Source: Elusimicrobiota bacterium
GTDB lineage: Bacteria > Elusimicrobiota > Elusimicrobia > FEN-1173
Direction: 5' to 3'
Assembly: GCA_016788905.1 (NCBI GenBank)
Contig: JAEURZ010000013.1
Location: forward strand, 1 to 64,000
Length of the DNA: 64,000 bases
Position numbers and translations under genes: made by a program. Below the pieces are notes generated by a model that saw nothing but the letters and a program-made list of their open reading frames with translations, did not search any database and had not been told where the DNA came from. This document shows, piece by piece, positions 1 through 7,459 of the stretch (its first letter is position 1; each line of letters opens with the position of its first letter).

Positions 1-65
1 ATCCTTCGAGATGTGGTACTTTGGTTACTTTTTTAGTTTGTTGGCGTGATGTCACCATACCACCC

Positions 66-128
66 CTAGTATGCCAGAATGTAAAATACAACCATAAGAA
101 TGATTATTAAACAGAAGATTGCAATCAT
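66..128 (-). CDS. Possible 20-residue hydrophobic peptide
   Basis: A very short frame (start MIAIFCLIIILMVVFYILAY, then TAG) lies 10 bases after the stop of the 497-aa gene. A run of six G sits just before its ATG and could act as a ribosome binding site, though the spacing is short. Nearly every residue is hydrophobic, so it would be a single membrane helix. Phages often have such peptides, but length alone gives no statistical support and no function is assigned. Confidence 0.22.
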   Translation of the reverse strand: MIAIFCLIIILMVVFYILAY

Positions 129-137
129 AGCCCCCCA

Positions 138-1631
138 TTAGGAATTGTTTTCTATCCACCGGACAATGTTTATTTGACCTTCAATCACGTCCATCGGGTC
201 GTGAATACCTGTTTCCATTAACTCTTTTGCGAGTATAGCTCGGTAGAGGTTGGGAAACTGGTCCGGGATGTCGAGAGGGCCTTCTGCCATGGCGTCCATC
301 TTTCTTGCGAATAGCGGAGAAATACATTCGTTCACAACGTCTTTGCTCACGTACCCATCGAAGTACCCCTCTAGGAACTGCCTTGCGTAGTCCTCGGATT
401 CAATGCCTGGTTCCATTGCCATCGCCCATTGGTGGATTGGCCATGCGACGTCGTTAAACATCCACCCGGCACGCTCGTAGATCGAAGTCTTGATATCAAG
501 CCGAAAGGCGTCCTCGAGGTCTTTAAACACCGGAACCTTCGTTTGGCCACTACTGGTGTAGCCGATGTTCGCCAAGTGAAAGGAGCGATGAATTAGCCCC
601 ATAGCATGAGACCCACGGAGGTGTTGGCCGACACTTCGGAAGAAAGCTGGTCCCTCGTGCCCCATGGGTTCCATTTCGTGGGTTATGTTGTTCAGCCAAA
701 CGTTATTTCGGCCCTCGCATTTGATACGGTGATCCTCTTCGGTCATGCCGTAAATCACGAAACCTGTTGGTTTGTTCCTGTGTCTGATCTTGTATCTCCC
801 AAGGGCCATGGGCTCGTCGCCCCCGAAGTGGAGTCCAGCGGTAAATTCGTTCTTTGCGGATGTCATTAGCATGGTACCGGATGGGATATTTGTGTTGATA
901 TTCTTAACTATTGTTGGTATATCTCCCACCATTTTTATAATTCTGTCGGAAGTAAGGTGTGTCTTCAGGCGTCTAAACCACCCCCGCTGTGGCATGCAAC
1001 CTTTGATCCGTAGGTGTGTTATTCCACCCGGGAGGAAATTATCAAGTTTCAAGTAGGCCGTGCGCCCTGCTGGGGATTCTATAGCGAATTTATGGGGGTA
1101 TTCGTTCAGTAGATATTCTCGGTCGTCTTTGTCACCGGATAGGATAAGATCCAAAATATATTGGTCAAGCTGTGACAGGCTTTCCCATTCTTTGAATTTG
1201 GCGGACCATTCGTAATAAATCGGTGTGAGTTTGTGGATTTTCACCTTGATCCTGTCCAAAATAGGGGCGGTCTGAATATGGTAAATAGGCGTTCCGTTGA
1301 TTTCCTCTTTGATCCACCCCCGCTTTGGGAATATGGCACCAGCTTGCTTGAACCTTGTTTTCGGCTCTTTGCCGGCCACACTGTATGATCTCAAACCGCT
1401 TGGGTATCTCAATTCCACCACCCCGTTATTATGAATCCGGCTAACTGAATTAAAAATGACGTTGTCTAGCCACCGTTTCTTAACTGGTATCCCGTTATCC
1501 AAGGCCATCACCGTGACATTTACCGCGAAATTGTTGGTCTTGCCGTCTTTCTTCGATAGTAGTGGCTGTTGCGATAGAGCCCATAATGACCACGGGATAA
1601 ACGCCACGATTAAGCTACATATCCAGCGCAC
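138..1631 (-). CDS. Prophage protein with a degenerate kinase/phosphotransferase-like C-terminal half
   Basis: A 497-residue protein, the largest of the leftward phage operon. It starts at GTG 1631, overlapping the preceding gene by 17 bases. The first ~20 residues are hydrophobic (RWICSLIVAFIPWSLWA), but no good ribosome site supports this start and an internal one is possible. In the C-terminal half I see IHRSFHLANIGY followed by PVFKDLEDAF, then FLEGYFDGY. These resemble the catalytic loop (HxDxxxxN), the metal-binding DFG/DxD segment and the trailing helix of aminoglycoside-phosphotransferase-type kinases. The catalytic Asp is replaced by Ser, so it could be a pseudokinase. This is pattern inference; no family was recognised over the full length. 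Confidence 0.6.
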   Translation of the reverse strand: MRWICSLIVAFIPWSLWALSQQPLLSKKDGKTNNFAVNVTVMALDNGIPVKKRWLDNVIFNSVSRIHNNGVVELRYPSGLRSYSVAGKEPKTRFKQAGAIFPKRGWIKEEINGTPIYHIQTAPILDRIKVKIHKLTPIYYEWSAKFKEWESLSQLDQYILDLILSGDKDDREYLLNEYPHKFAIESPAGRTAYLKLDNFLPGGITHLRIKGCMPQRGWFRRLKTHLTSDRIIKMVGDIPTIVKNINTNIPSGTMLMTSAKNEFTAGLHFGGDEPMALGRYKIRHRNKPTGFVIYGMTEEDHRIKCEGRNNVWLNNITHEMEPMGHEGPAFFRSVGQHLRGSHAMGLIHRSFHLANIGYTSSGQTKVPVFKDLEDAFRLDIKTSIYERAGWMFNDVAWPIHQWAMAMEPGIESEDYARQFLEGYFDGYVSKDVVNECISPLFARKMDAMAEGPLDIPDQFPNLYRAILAKELMETGIHDPMDVIEGQINIVRWIENNS

Positions 1632-1803
1632 GGTTAATCAAATCGGCGAAGTCCATAGCCTCTCCCATAGTTTCAAATCGTTTGACTACAACATTTTTGA
1701 TTAACACGATATTGTTTTGGTAGTAGGCTGGCCCCCGTGTGATCCTGAACATGGCGTCATCGACTATCCTGCCGTAACCCTTGGTGTCTCGTCTTTCTCC
1801 CAT
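1615..1803 (-). CDS. Small prophage protein of unknown function
   Basis: A 62-residue frame from ATG 1803 with GGGGTG just upstream. It overlaps the previous gene by 40 bases and the next by 17. An internal ATG at 1752, just after the upstream stop, is an alternative start. It is mixed in charge with no membrane segment, cysteine cluster or motif I recognise. Support is the continuous coupled reading direction of the operon. Confidence 0.5.
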   Translation of the reverse strand: MGERRDTKGYGRIVDDAMFRITRGPAYYQNNIVLIKNVVVKRFETMGEAMDFADLINRALDM

Positions 1804-2114
1804 GGCTCACCCCATTCATCAGAATTTATGGCTACTTCTGCCACCAATAAAGCGGTTTCAATATCAAACGGGTCAATTTTTAGGATACGTTTACGCAACT
1901 TCGAAATCAGATCAAGAGCACTTCTCAGCCCATCCCGTGACCTACGCCCTTCTTCAAAAGCATCATTCAGTGCGTCGCACTTGTTTTTCATGGCCCGGAC
2001 GAATCCAATAGTTTCTTGAATATGGAAAATCTCTCTGTGCTCGCCTGGACCGATAACCGAACATCCGATGCCTTTCAACCAAACGAACGAATATGGTAAA
2101 TCGCTACCGCTCAC
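1764..2114 (-). CDS. Small prophage protein, one of a set of related coiled small proteins
   Basis: About 116 residues. I chose the GTG at 2114 over the GTG at 2132 because GAAGGA lies eight bases before it. The centre (NDAFEEGRRSRDGLRSALDL) resembles YAEGRKAGRASRDGLREEL in the protein at 2413-2730, suggesting paralogy. Predicted mostly helical and charged, with no known domain. Confidence 0.55.
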   Translation of the reverse strand: MSGSDLPYSFVWLKGIGCSVIGPGEHREIFHIQETIGFVRAMKNKCDALNDAFEEGRRSRDGLRSALDLISKLRKRILKIDPFDIETALLVAEVAINSDEWGEPWEKDETPRVTAG

Positions 2115-2301
2115 CCGCGATGTCCTTCGCACAAGAGCAGTTAGGCTTTACCATTAACTTTATTCCGCTCACACGGTCCACCACTTCAACGTCTCGGGAC
2201 GATATAGAGATGCACCGGGCGCGCTCATCCAGTTTTCCAGCCAAATACCCGAGATTCCTAGAGCTTTCCATCAAATCGCTTAATCCGCTATCACTTGTCA
2301 T
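2104..2301 (-). CDS. Small prophage protein, SDLME family
   Basis: 65 residues from ATG 2301, with GGAGGGG four bases upstream. The N-terminus (MTSDSGLSDLMESSRNL) shares SDLME with the protein at 2413-2730 (ISDLMETEKDL), so these small genes look like local duplicates. Two cysteines sit near the C-terminus (NCSCAKD). No function is inferred. It overlaps its upstream neighbour by 11 bases. Confidence 0.55.
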   Translation of the reverse strand: MTSDSGLSDLMESSRNLGYLAGKLDERARCISISSRDVEVVDRVSGIKLMVKPNCSCAKDIAGER

Positions 2302-2413
2302 TTTCCCCTCCGCCAAACAGTTTGTAAACCAAATAACTAATTACAAAAGATACGAAGACCCCTATTGAAAAGCCGATCTTGAGTCCCATGATTAAGTTAG
2401 CGTCTATGGTCAT
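2291..2413 (-). CDS. 40-residue single-pass membrane peptide
   Basis: The start is ATG 2413 in a TAATG junction with the preceding gene, with GGGGAGG six bases upstream. A longer frame upstream has no such signal. The product has one hydrophobic helix (LIMGLKIGFSIGVFVSFVISY) followed by a short charged tail (GGGENDK). Phages encode many such peptides (holin-like, superinfection or regulatory roles), but nothing here identifies which. Confidence 0.55.
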   Translation of the reverse strand: MTIDANLIMGLKIGFSIGVFVSFVISYLVYKLFGGGENDK

Positions 2414-2730
2414 TACCGCCCCTCCCCGTCGGCTTCGAGTGCCTTTTCTATTGATCGCGTGCTGGCACAATCGCAATACCCCTTAACATAAAGTAGTTCT
2501 TCCCTTAGCCCGTCCCGAGAGGCCCGGCCTGCCTTCCGGCCCTCGGCGTAAACGTTATTAACCAAATTGGTCAAAGCCTCTAAGTCTTTTTCTGTTTCCA
2601 TCAAGTCGCTGATTTCAGGAGCCCACCAACGCCCTAGCCCAGGGCCAACTAGACGCGGACTAATGTAATCCTGCGTCCCATCATACTCTTCCGGCCTGCC
2701 AATCTTATACGGTCCATTAGCGTCGCTCAT
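2413..2730 (-). CDS. Small prophage protein, SDLME family
   Basis: 105 residues from ATG 2730, which overlaps the preceding stop by ATGA and follows GGGGAGG. The N-terminal part is Gly/Pro-rich and the rest helical, with SDLMETEKDLEAL and an EGRKAGRASRDGL segment shared with the two small proteins downstream. No known domain. Confidence 0.55.
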   Translation of the reverse strand: MSDANGPYKIGRPEEYDGTQDYISPRLVGPGLGRWWAPEISDLMETEKDLEALTNLVNNVYAEGRKAGRASRDGLREELLYVKGYCDCASTRSIEKALEADGEGR

Positions 2731-2954
2731 TTCTTCACCTCCCCGGCGCGGAGCATGGCGTCGGCCATCAGAAAGCAATCGTTGACAAGTCCTTCTCTGT
2801 CACATGACGTATTTGTTGTCGTTGATGCATTTGCCAAATGCCCCTGCAACGCCATCCCGGCGAACCATTCGCGCTTTGTCAGTCCCCATACACCCGTTTG
2901 CTTTTGTTCATGAGACATCGGGAACGCCGGACCACCGCTGTCAATCTCTCTCAT
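2727..2954 (-). CDS. Small phage protein with a GGPAFP motif
   Basis: 75 residues. The layout (GGPAFPM, then GLTKREWFAGMALQG, then FLMADAMLRA) matches a common uncharacterised phage protein type with a GGPAFP...RDWFAG..AL...AxAMLxA pattern. Its function is unknown in that type too. It overlaps both neighbours by 4 bases (ATGA), supporting translational coupling. Confidence 0.7.
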   Translation of the reverse strand: MREIDSGGPAFPMSHEQKQTGVWGLTKREWFAGMALQGHLANASTTTNTSCDREGLVNDCFLMADAMLRAGEVKK

Positions 2955-3148
2955 CTAGCCCTCTCTTTTTCAGACGATTTACCTACTTTGTGCGCTAAGT
3001 TCAGAAGTTCCACAAGTCCCTCTTCTTCGGCGTATGTTGGGCATTTAAACCCGTTCGGCCCTAAAATAGCGTCTTTCACCATAACGAAAGGAGCGAAAAA
3101 TCTAGATTTCTCTTTATCGTCCAATTTTTTGTATTTAATCTCGTTCAT
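2951..3148 (-). CDS. Small prophage protein of unknown function
   Basis: 65 residues from ATG 3148, preceded by GGGGGGAGAG. Charged and soluble, ending in a basic tail (KSSEKERAR). No domain recognised. It follows the helicase-loader gene with a 36-base gap and overlaps the next gene by 4 bases. Confidence 0.55.
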   Translation of the reverse strand: MNEIKYKKLDDKEKSRFFAPFVMVKDAILGPNGFKCPTYAEEEGLVELLNLAHKVGKSSEKERAR

Positions 3149-3184
3149 CTCTCCCCCCAATTCTGTCCGAAGGCCAGTGGTGCG

Positions 3185-3892
3185 TCATCTTGATACCCTC
3201 ATATCTTTCCCCTTGATTTCAACAACGTCACACAACCCAGCAATTCTCGATACAATGCGGTCATCACCCATTTTTTTTGCCATGACATCAAGGGATAGGT
3301 TTGAAGTAATAACAAGCCCATGCCTTAGGTTCATGTCACGCCTATCGATTATTTCGTAGAGGACAGACAAGGCGTGTTCGCTGTCCTTCTGGACTCCAAG
3401 GTCATCGACAACCAATACCTGGACACTCGCTAACCTTTCGATTTCACGCTCTTCATCCCGTGGGTCTCGGAGCCGGAACCATCGGACAAGCGACGTGGAT
3501 TTCAGCATCACACCTCCCTTCACACCGCGAACAATTGCCCCGGCCAGATGAGTTTTACCTGAACCAGCCGATCCCCAAAGATACAGGGATGATTTAGACG
3601 GATCGAAGGAACGGCATTTGTCAAAAGCCATCGCGTTTTCTTGCGACGTTTTGAACTTATCGAACGTGAATTGTTCGTAACCCTTTTGGCCCATCATTTC
3701 GATGATCCGTTCTTTTTCGGTTTCATTCCTCGCCATTTCCAATTCAGAAACAGATTGGCATGGAGGACAAACTCCACCGACGAGGCGGCTATACTCTTCA
3801 CCGCAAACGGAACACTTAAGCCAAGCTTCAGGACAAGTGAGCGTATTTTCCAGGGATATACCCGGCTTCACCGACAATTCGGTTTTTTCCAT
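3185..3892 (-). CDS. DnaC/IstB-type AAA+ helicase loader with N-terminal zinc ribbon
   Basis: 235 residues. An AAA+ ATPase of the DnaC family, which loads the replicative helicase at phage origins. Walker A is GSAGSGKTH and Walker B is VLVVDDLG, followed by sensor-1 (VITSN) and an arginine-containing C-terminal part. Near the N-terminus CSVCGEEY...CPPC forms a likely zinc ribbon. The start is ATG 3892 because AAAGGAGG sits six bases before it; the longer frame to 3967 runs through the initiator gene without a site. The 5' end overlaps the initiator by 65 bases, so the two are expected to be coupled, as in lambda O-P or DnaD-DnaC modules. Confidence 0.88.
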   Translation of the reverse strand: MEKTELSVKPGISLENTLTCPEAWLKCSVCGEEYSRLVGGVCPPCQSVSELEMARNETEKERIIEMMGQKGYEQFTFDKFKTSQENAMAFDKCRSFDPSKSSLYLWGSAGSGKTHLAGAIVRGVKGGVMLKSTSLVRWFRLRDPRDEEREIERLASVQVLVVDDLGVQKDSEHALSVLYEIIDRRDMNLRHGLVITSNLSLDVMAKKMGDDRIVSRIAGLCDVVEIKGKDMRVSR

Positions 3893-4589
3893 TCGATCCT
3901 CCTTTCGGCGGGAATATCCCGGCGTAATTACACGCCATCGAGTTGTCGATGGATGCTTTCCTCTCATTTGGTGGAATAGCCCGGATCATACGCCAAAGAG
4001 ATTCAAGGCCCTTTGTTTTGTAGCTTTGACCCTTTTCGCGTTTGTATTCCAGCCATCCCATGATGGATTCCCTGTCACCATCCAAGTCAAAAGGTATTTT
4101 GATCACCTTTTCTTGTTTGGGGGGTAAGGGGGGTTCTTTATCTTTTGGTTCTGTACTGTTTGGTTCTGTTCTGTTAGGTACTGTTGTGGAAGGTAACCGT
4201 ATGGTTACCGTATGGTTTACGGGTGGTATATACAAATCCCGTATCCTATGCCACTTTTCGGGTGTCTTAGAGTATTTCCCGCGCAGGAAATGACCGTAAT
4301 ATTCCCACCAGTCATGAATTCGGAAGTAGGGTTCTCGATCAAGCCAACGCGCTGTAACCAAGCCCTCCACAAATCGGGTTGCGTCGTTCCCGCCGTTCAA
4401 CCCAACGGCGCGAGCAATCCGATCATCATTGTGCTTCCGCAAGTCACCATCTTCGGCGTAGTCTACACACCACCACCAGAGACGGTGAAGTTTGGCCACA
4501 CACTGGTCTACGTCCCACCCCATGGCTTCCATGAGGTCGAGCGTTTTCGGGTGTGACAAAATTTCTTTATGAGATGCTATCCAAGCCAT
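3828..4589 (-). CDS. Phage replication initiator, O-like (winged-helix N-terminus)
   Basis: 253 residues. The N-terminal ~100 residues (start MAWIASHKEILSHPKTLDLM, then FHRLWWWCVDYAEDGDL-like and HDWWEYYG segments) look like the winged-helix region of phage replisome organisers. A Pro/Thr-rich linker with NRTEPNSTEP follows. The C-terminal ~90 residues include WLEYKREKG and SIDNSMACNYAGIFPPK, a segment typical of helicase-interacting tails. The linker DNA carries tandem repeats that may be the origin, as in lambda O. Its downstream partner is the DnaC-like loader. Exact family assignment would need a profile search. Confidence 0.8.
   Translation of the reverse strand: MAWIASHKEILSHPKTLDLMEAMGWDVDQCVAKLHRLWWWCVDYAEDGDLRKHNDDRIARAVGLNGGNDATRFVEGLVTARWLDREPYFRIHDWWEYYGHFLRGKYSKTPEKWHRIRDLYIPPVNHTVTIRLPSTTVPNRTEPNSTEPKDKEPPLPPKQEKVIKIPFDLDGDRESIMGWLEYKREKGQSYKTKGLESLWRMIRAIPPNERKASIDNSMACNYAGIFPPKGGSNGKNRIVGEAGYIPGKYAHLS
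4144..4217. repeat. Tandem repeats inside the initiator gene, candidate phage origin
   Basis: Three 15-bp units run head to tail: TTTGGTTCTGTACTG (4144), TTTGGTTCTGTTCTG (4159) and the diverged TTAGGTACTGTTGTG (4174). The first two differ at one base. Six bases on are two near-identical units around ACCGTATGGTT (4196 and 4207), each a partial palindrome of the form AACC-N4-GGTT. The 15-bp period is five codons, so repeats could also reflect a peptide repeat. The location inside an O-like gene is where lambdoid origins carry iterons. Confidence 0.55.
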
Positions 4590-4595
4590 TATTTT

Positions 4596-4778
4596 CTATC
4601 TCCAAATCAGCGAAATCGGACGGTTAACAATTTCCACAATGAAGTTGTTTTTCGTCTTTTCAGGGACGTGACTACCACAGAAATACTTAAAGAAAGACTT
4701 GTCTTTGTCCCGATAGTAAAACATCTCCCTTGGGGACTTATCGCACGTGTCGCAAATATGAAGGTCAGCGGTTCCCAT
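4596..4778 (-). CDS. Small cysteine-containing prophage protein
   Basis: 60 residues from ATG 4778 with GAGG nine bases upstream. CDTCDK near the N-terminus and FCGSH later give three cysteines and a histidine spaced like a small zinc-binding fold. No function known. It lies just upstream of the initiator gene (6-base gap). Confidence 0.5.
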   Translation of the reverse strand: MGTADLHICDTCDKSPREMFYYRDKDKSFFKYFCGSHVPEKTKNNFIVEIVNRPISLIWR

Positions 4779-4789
4779 GTATCATTACC

Positions 4790-4996
4790 TCAAAATGTTT
4801 TTGACTGCCTGTAACGATTGATAACCGATTTAGCAGATGGTATAGCCTCGATTGTCCGTTTAAGTTTCCCCTTATCAAGGCATCCAAGAGTTTCCCTGTA
4901 TTTCTCCAATCCGGCCACAATGTGCGTCAAAGCCTCTACGGATTCAATCAGAAGGTCTTCACGGCAAACACATGAATGATGTAGTTGACAACTCAT
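4790..4996 (-). CDS. Small prophage protein of unknown function
   Basis: 68 residues from ATG 4996, chosen because it forms an ATGA overlap with the membrane peptide upstream and is preceded by AAAGGGGG. The longer frame to 5164 would run through that peptide and the nuclease gene. It starts MSCQLHHSCVCRED with three cysteines, then a helical region (LIESVEALTHIVAGLEKYRE). No domain recognised. Confidence 0.5.
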   Translation of the reverse strand: MSCQLHHSCVCREDLLIESVEALTHIVAGLEKYRETLGCLDKGKLKRTIEAIPSAKSVINRYRQSKTF

Positions 4997-5091
4997 TTTG
5001 CCCCCTTTCCAAACTTCCAGAATATGAATACAGCCACCCACGGGGCGATTGAAACTAACATCAGCCACCAAAACGCCAATTGAGTTTTCAT
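4993..5091 (-). CDS. 32-residue single-pass membrane peptide
   Basis: A short frame from ATG 5091 reading MKTQLAFWWLMLVSIAPWVA then a further hydrophobic stretch and a basic tail (KFGKGAK). Its start overlaps the VRR-NUC stop as ATGA and its stop overlaps the next start as ATGA. That double coupling is the main support for a real gene. It would be a membrane helix of about 22 residues; function unknown. Confidence 0.5.
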   Translation of the reverse strand: MKTQLAFWWLMLVSIAPWVAVFIFWKFGKGAK

Positions 5092-5420
5092 GGAAACAGG
5101 GCAATGACTTCGTCCAGTGACCGGACCACGCGGGCAATACAACCCTCGTTTCGTAGGTTATCAAGCCACGCCTTTTGTTCAGGCGTTAGTTTCCCGATCT
5201 TGCTTTTAAGTTCAAGCGCGAATGTCCGACCATCTTTGAAAACAAGCAAATCAGGGAACCCACGTTGAGTCGTGGCGTATCTGTCACGCCCATAGGCTAT
5301 CCCGCCACCGCGTTTGTGGATGATTGACCCGCTTGTTCTTGTTCGATAGTGCGGTATCCGCTTAATGGCCAGGTAATTCATCACCGCGTTAGAAAGCCCC
5401 TGCTCCTCTCGTTTGTTCAT
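5088..5420 (-). CDS. VRR-NUC domain nuclease
   Basis: 110 residues from ATG 5420 (MNKREEQGLSNAVMNYL). The core has the VRR-NUC pattern of phage nucleases: GFPDLLVF (metal-binding Asp), then FALELKSKIGKLTPEQ (the ExK of the PD-(D/E)XK fold plus the SxGxLSxxQ-like strand), then W...L...G and VVRSLDEVI. These phage enzymes are thought to resolve or nick replication and recombination intermediates. It sits between RecT/exonuclease and replication genes, which fits. Confidence 0.87.
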   Translation of the reverse strand: MNKREEQGLSNAVMNYLAIKRIPHYRTRTSGSIIHKRGGGIAYGRDRYATTQRGFPDLLVFKDGRTFALELKSKIGKLTPEQKAWLDNLRNEGCIARVVRSLDEVIALFP

Positions 5421-5431
5421 CGTGGTGTCCC

Positions 5432-5701
5432 CTATTTGAAAACCATAGCTAGTTGTCCGGATGGCTCCGCATAAACAAACGGCTTCGGTAAATCCTCGAT
5501 ACGCCAATATGTTTCAGACTTGTGGCCTTCCACCCGGCACGGGTAGCAGACAATCGTTTTCCCCTCGCCGTTCAACTCCCGGCGTAGGTCCGTGAGACGC
5601 TGGCGATACGACGCCCCAAGATATGTCTGCATGATGTCGCCAAGCGTCAGACGCCCGCAGTGGTCCTCGAACAAACGCCTAAGCTGTTCGGTTTGGGTCA
5701 T
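5432..5701 (-). CDS. Small prophage protein, possible winged-helix DNA-binding protein
   Basis: 89 residues. The first half (LRRLFEDHCGRLTLGDIMQ, then YRQRLTDLRREL) resembles a winged helix such as those of phage replication or DUF-type HTH proteins, and TYWRIED could be the wing. No catalytic motif. It starts directly after the RecT stop (2-base gap). Confidence 0.55.
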   Translation of the reverse strand: MTQTEQLRRLFEDHCGRLTLGDIMQTYLGASYRQRLTDLRRELNGEGKTIVCYPCRVEGHKSETYWRIEDLPKPFVYAEPSGQLAMVFK

Positions 5702-5703
5702 TC

Positions 5704-6564
5704 TTACTCCGGCTCCTGCGCGGTCCCGGCTTCGTCATCGACAACCGAGTCAATAAGTGGTTCCGCCCATGCCGTCGTACTCGGGACATCCAAGACATCC
5801 TGAACCCCGTAGCGGTAATCTCGGCTCGATTCGTCGTTTTGAATGGCCTTCTGGAGTTCAACGGAGAGCGGGAGGACTTTGCAAAGCTGGACCAAGACGG
5901 TCTTGAGGCACATACTATCCGTGGATGTTGCCCATGGGGAAGCCGCGTAAAACTCACCAGATTTTTTGTCCACGGTCTTTGAGTGCTTTTTCCCGTGGGC
6001 CAGGCAGTCCTCGCGGGACATGATTTCAAACACCTTACCCCCGTTCGATAGGGTAGCCACCACGTAATAAGCCACGGGCGCGCCACGTTTGGTCAGGACT
6101 GGCTTGTGCTTGAGATATGAGGATGTCCCCTTTTCAAACTCAAATTCGTCCTTTTCGTGGACAATCCCCCATTCAAGCTGGACGCTCTTGTCATGGCGGT
6201 AAAACATTTCGGCCAGGCCCTTATACCCAAGGACGAATTGAGCCTCCAAAACTGAATGCCAGGAACCGTCAGGCTTCTTCCGGCTGTTCCGAAACGGGAG
6301 GAGATACGCCCGGCCACCAACTGGCTCGATGCCCAACTGGGCGGCTGTGAACAATGCACCAAGAAAGCTCTCGGGGGTGCATCGGCCCAATTCGGGGTTT
6401 TGACGGACGCACGTTAAGGCGATCCGTACCAAGCGGTCAGACCTCAAATGTTCAGGGAGCGCGCGCCCAAGTTCCTTCGCGGACTTTTCAATAAGTGTCC
6501 GAAGGTCTGTCGTCCCATTCGTGCTGTTAGATAACTCTTTTCCTACTTCATTCACTTTGGCCAT
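5704..6564 (-). CDS. recT: RecT-family single-strand annealing protein
   Basis: 286 residues. RecT anneals complementary single strands made by its partner exonuclease, driving phage recombination without RecA. The family signature is clear: LTCVRQNPELGRCTPESFLGAL, then AAQLGIEPVGGRAYLLPF, LGYKGLAEMFYRHD, and the late APVAYYVVATLSNGG / SPWATSTDSMCLKTVL region. Length is normal for RecT. It overlaps the YqaJ exonuclease by 17 bases, the usual two-component arrangement. The extra acidic C-terminal tail (DDEAGTAQEPE) is common in annealing proteins. Confidence 0.95.
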   Translation of the reverse strand: MAKVNEVGKELSNSTNGTTDLRTLIEKSAKELGRALPEHLRSDRLVRIALTCVRQNPELGRCTPESFLGALFTAAQLGIEPVGGRAYLLPFRNSRKKPDGSWHSVLEAQFVLGYKGLAEMFYRHDKSVQLEWGIVHEKDEFEFEKGTSSYLKHKPVLTKRGAPVAYYVVATLSNGGKVFEIMSREDCLAHGKKHSKTVDKKSGEFYAASPWATSTDSMCLKTVLVQLCKVLPLSVELQKAIQNDESSRDYRYGVQDVLDVPSTTAWAEPLIDSVVDDEAGTAQEPE

Positions 6565-7459
6565 TGTCGTTCTCCTTTAGTTCTTTGATGATTAACTTCC
6601 GGTAACTCTTCTTCGTCGCGCACTCCTCATAAACTCCGGGGTGACGCTCTTTGACCATGTCCGTCGATAACCGACGGGAATGGATATTCCCCCAGTACAC
6701 CTTCCGCATGGCTGGGGTCAAACCCGCTTCGGCCTTCCCGATCAACTGTCTTAAATCGTTTTCCGCCGTGGCAATCTGCCCGGCCAAGCTCTTTTCGTCC
6801 GCCTTGAGCCCGGCCAGGGACTCGATAATCGCGTCCGCCTTGTCGTCCAGCTCCACCGTTTCCCCTTCCTCGGCCACCGGGAAAAGTTCGTCCAGCGTGT
6901 CCTTGTCCCGCGGCCCGGCCATGGGCATGACTTGGGGGACCACGAACCGTTCCCAAAAATCAACCTCCCGGCGGATTAGGTCGGCTATCGCCTTTTCGTC
7001 CCGCTCGATGGTCTTGGTTTTAAAGTCTTGGTTCCCGATCAGAACGGATATGTAACACCGATCCGCCCCGGTGACGGCCAGATAGTGCATGGCCTGAATC
7101 ACGTATTCCGCGGGGATCTCCTCAAGCTCCCATTCACGGGCCTTGAACGCGGAGCATGTCTTGGCCTCAAAAATTGAGTTTTCCCCAACCACGTCCCGGT
7201 CAATGTGCCCGCCAATAAATGGGTGGACCTTATGGACCAGCATTTTGTTCACCCGCCGGACCTTTTTCCCCGTCTTTTTCATAAACCGCCGGGCCACGTA
7301 GTCCTCAAGTTCCCGGCCCAGTTCCACGGCCTCGCTGTCCAGTTCCTTCGGTTGGACCTGCTTCGTCTTCTCGGCCCACACGGATAGTGGGCTCCCCCAC
7401 CGGGAGAGGCCAATAATGGCCGCCGCGTCGCTCCCTCCGATGAAATTAGAGCGATCCAT
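6548..7459 (-). CDS. YqaJ-type 5'-3' exonuclease (partner of RecT)
   Basis: 303 residues. The opening IGGSDAAAIIGLSRWGSPLSVW is the YqaJ/lambda-exonuclease signature. Next come PFIGGHIDRDVVGENSIFEAKT (Asp, and ExK metal site) and VIQAMHYLAVTGADRCYISVLIG, which complete the PD-(D/E)XK core. The last ~120 residues are a coiled helical tail. It degrades one strand of DNA ends to give the RecT substrate. Its start follows a small zinc-ribbon membrane protein with a 14-base overlap. Confidence 0.93.
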   Translation of the reverse strand: MDRSNFIGGSDAAAIIGLSRWGSPLSVWAEKTKQVQPKELDSEAVELGRELEDYVARRFMKKTGKKVRRVNKMLVHKVHPFIGGHIDRDVVGENSIFEAKTCSAFKAREWELEEIPAEYVIQAMHYLAVTGADRCYISVLIGNQDFKTKTIERDEKAIADLIRREVDFWERFVVPQVMPMAGPRDKDTLDELFPVAEEGETVELDDKADAIIESLAGLKADEKSLAGQIATAENDLRQLIGKAEAGLTPAMRKVYWGNIHSRRLSTDMVKERHPGVYEECATKKSYRKLIIKELKENDNGQSE

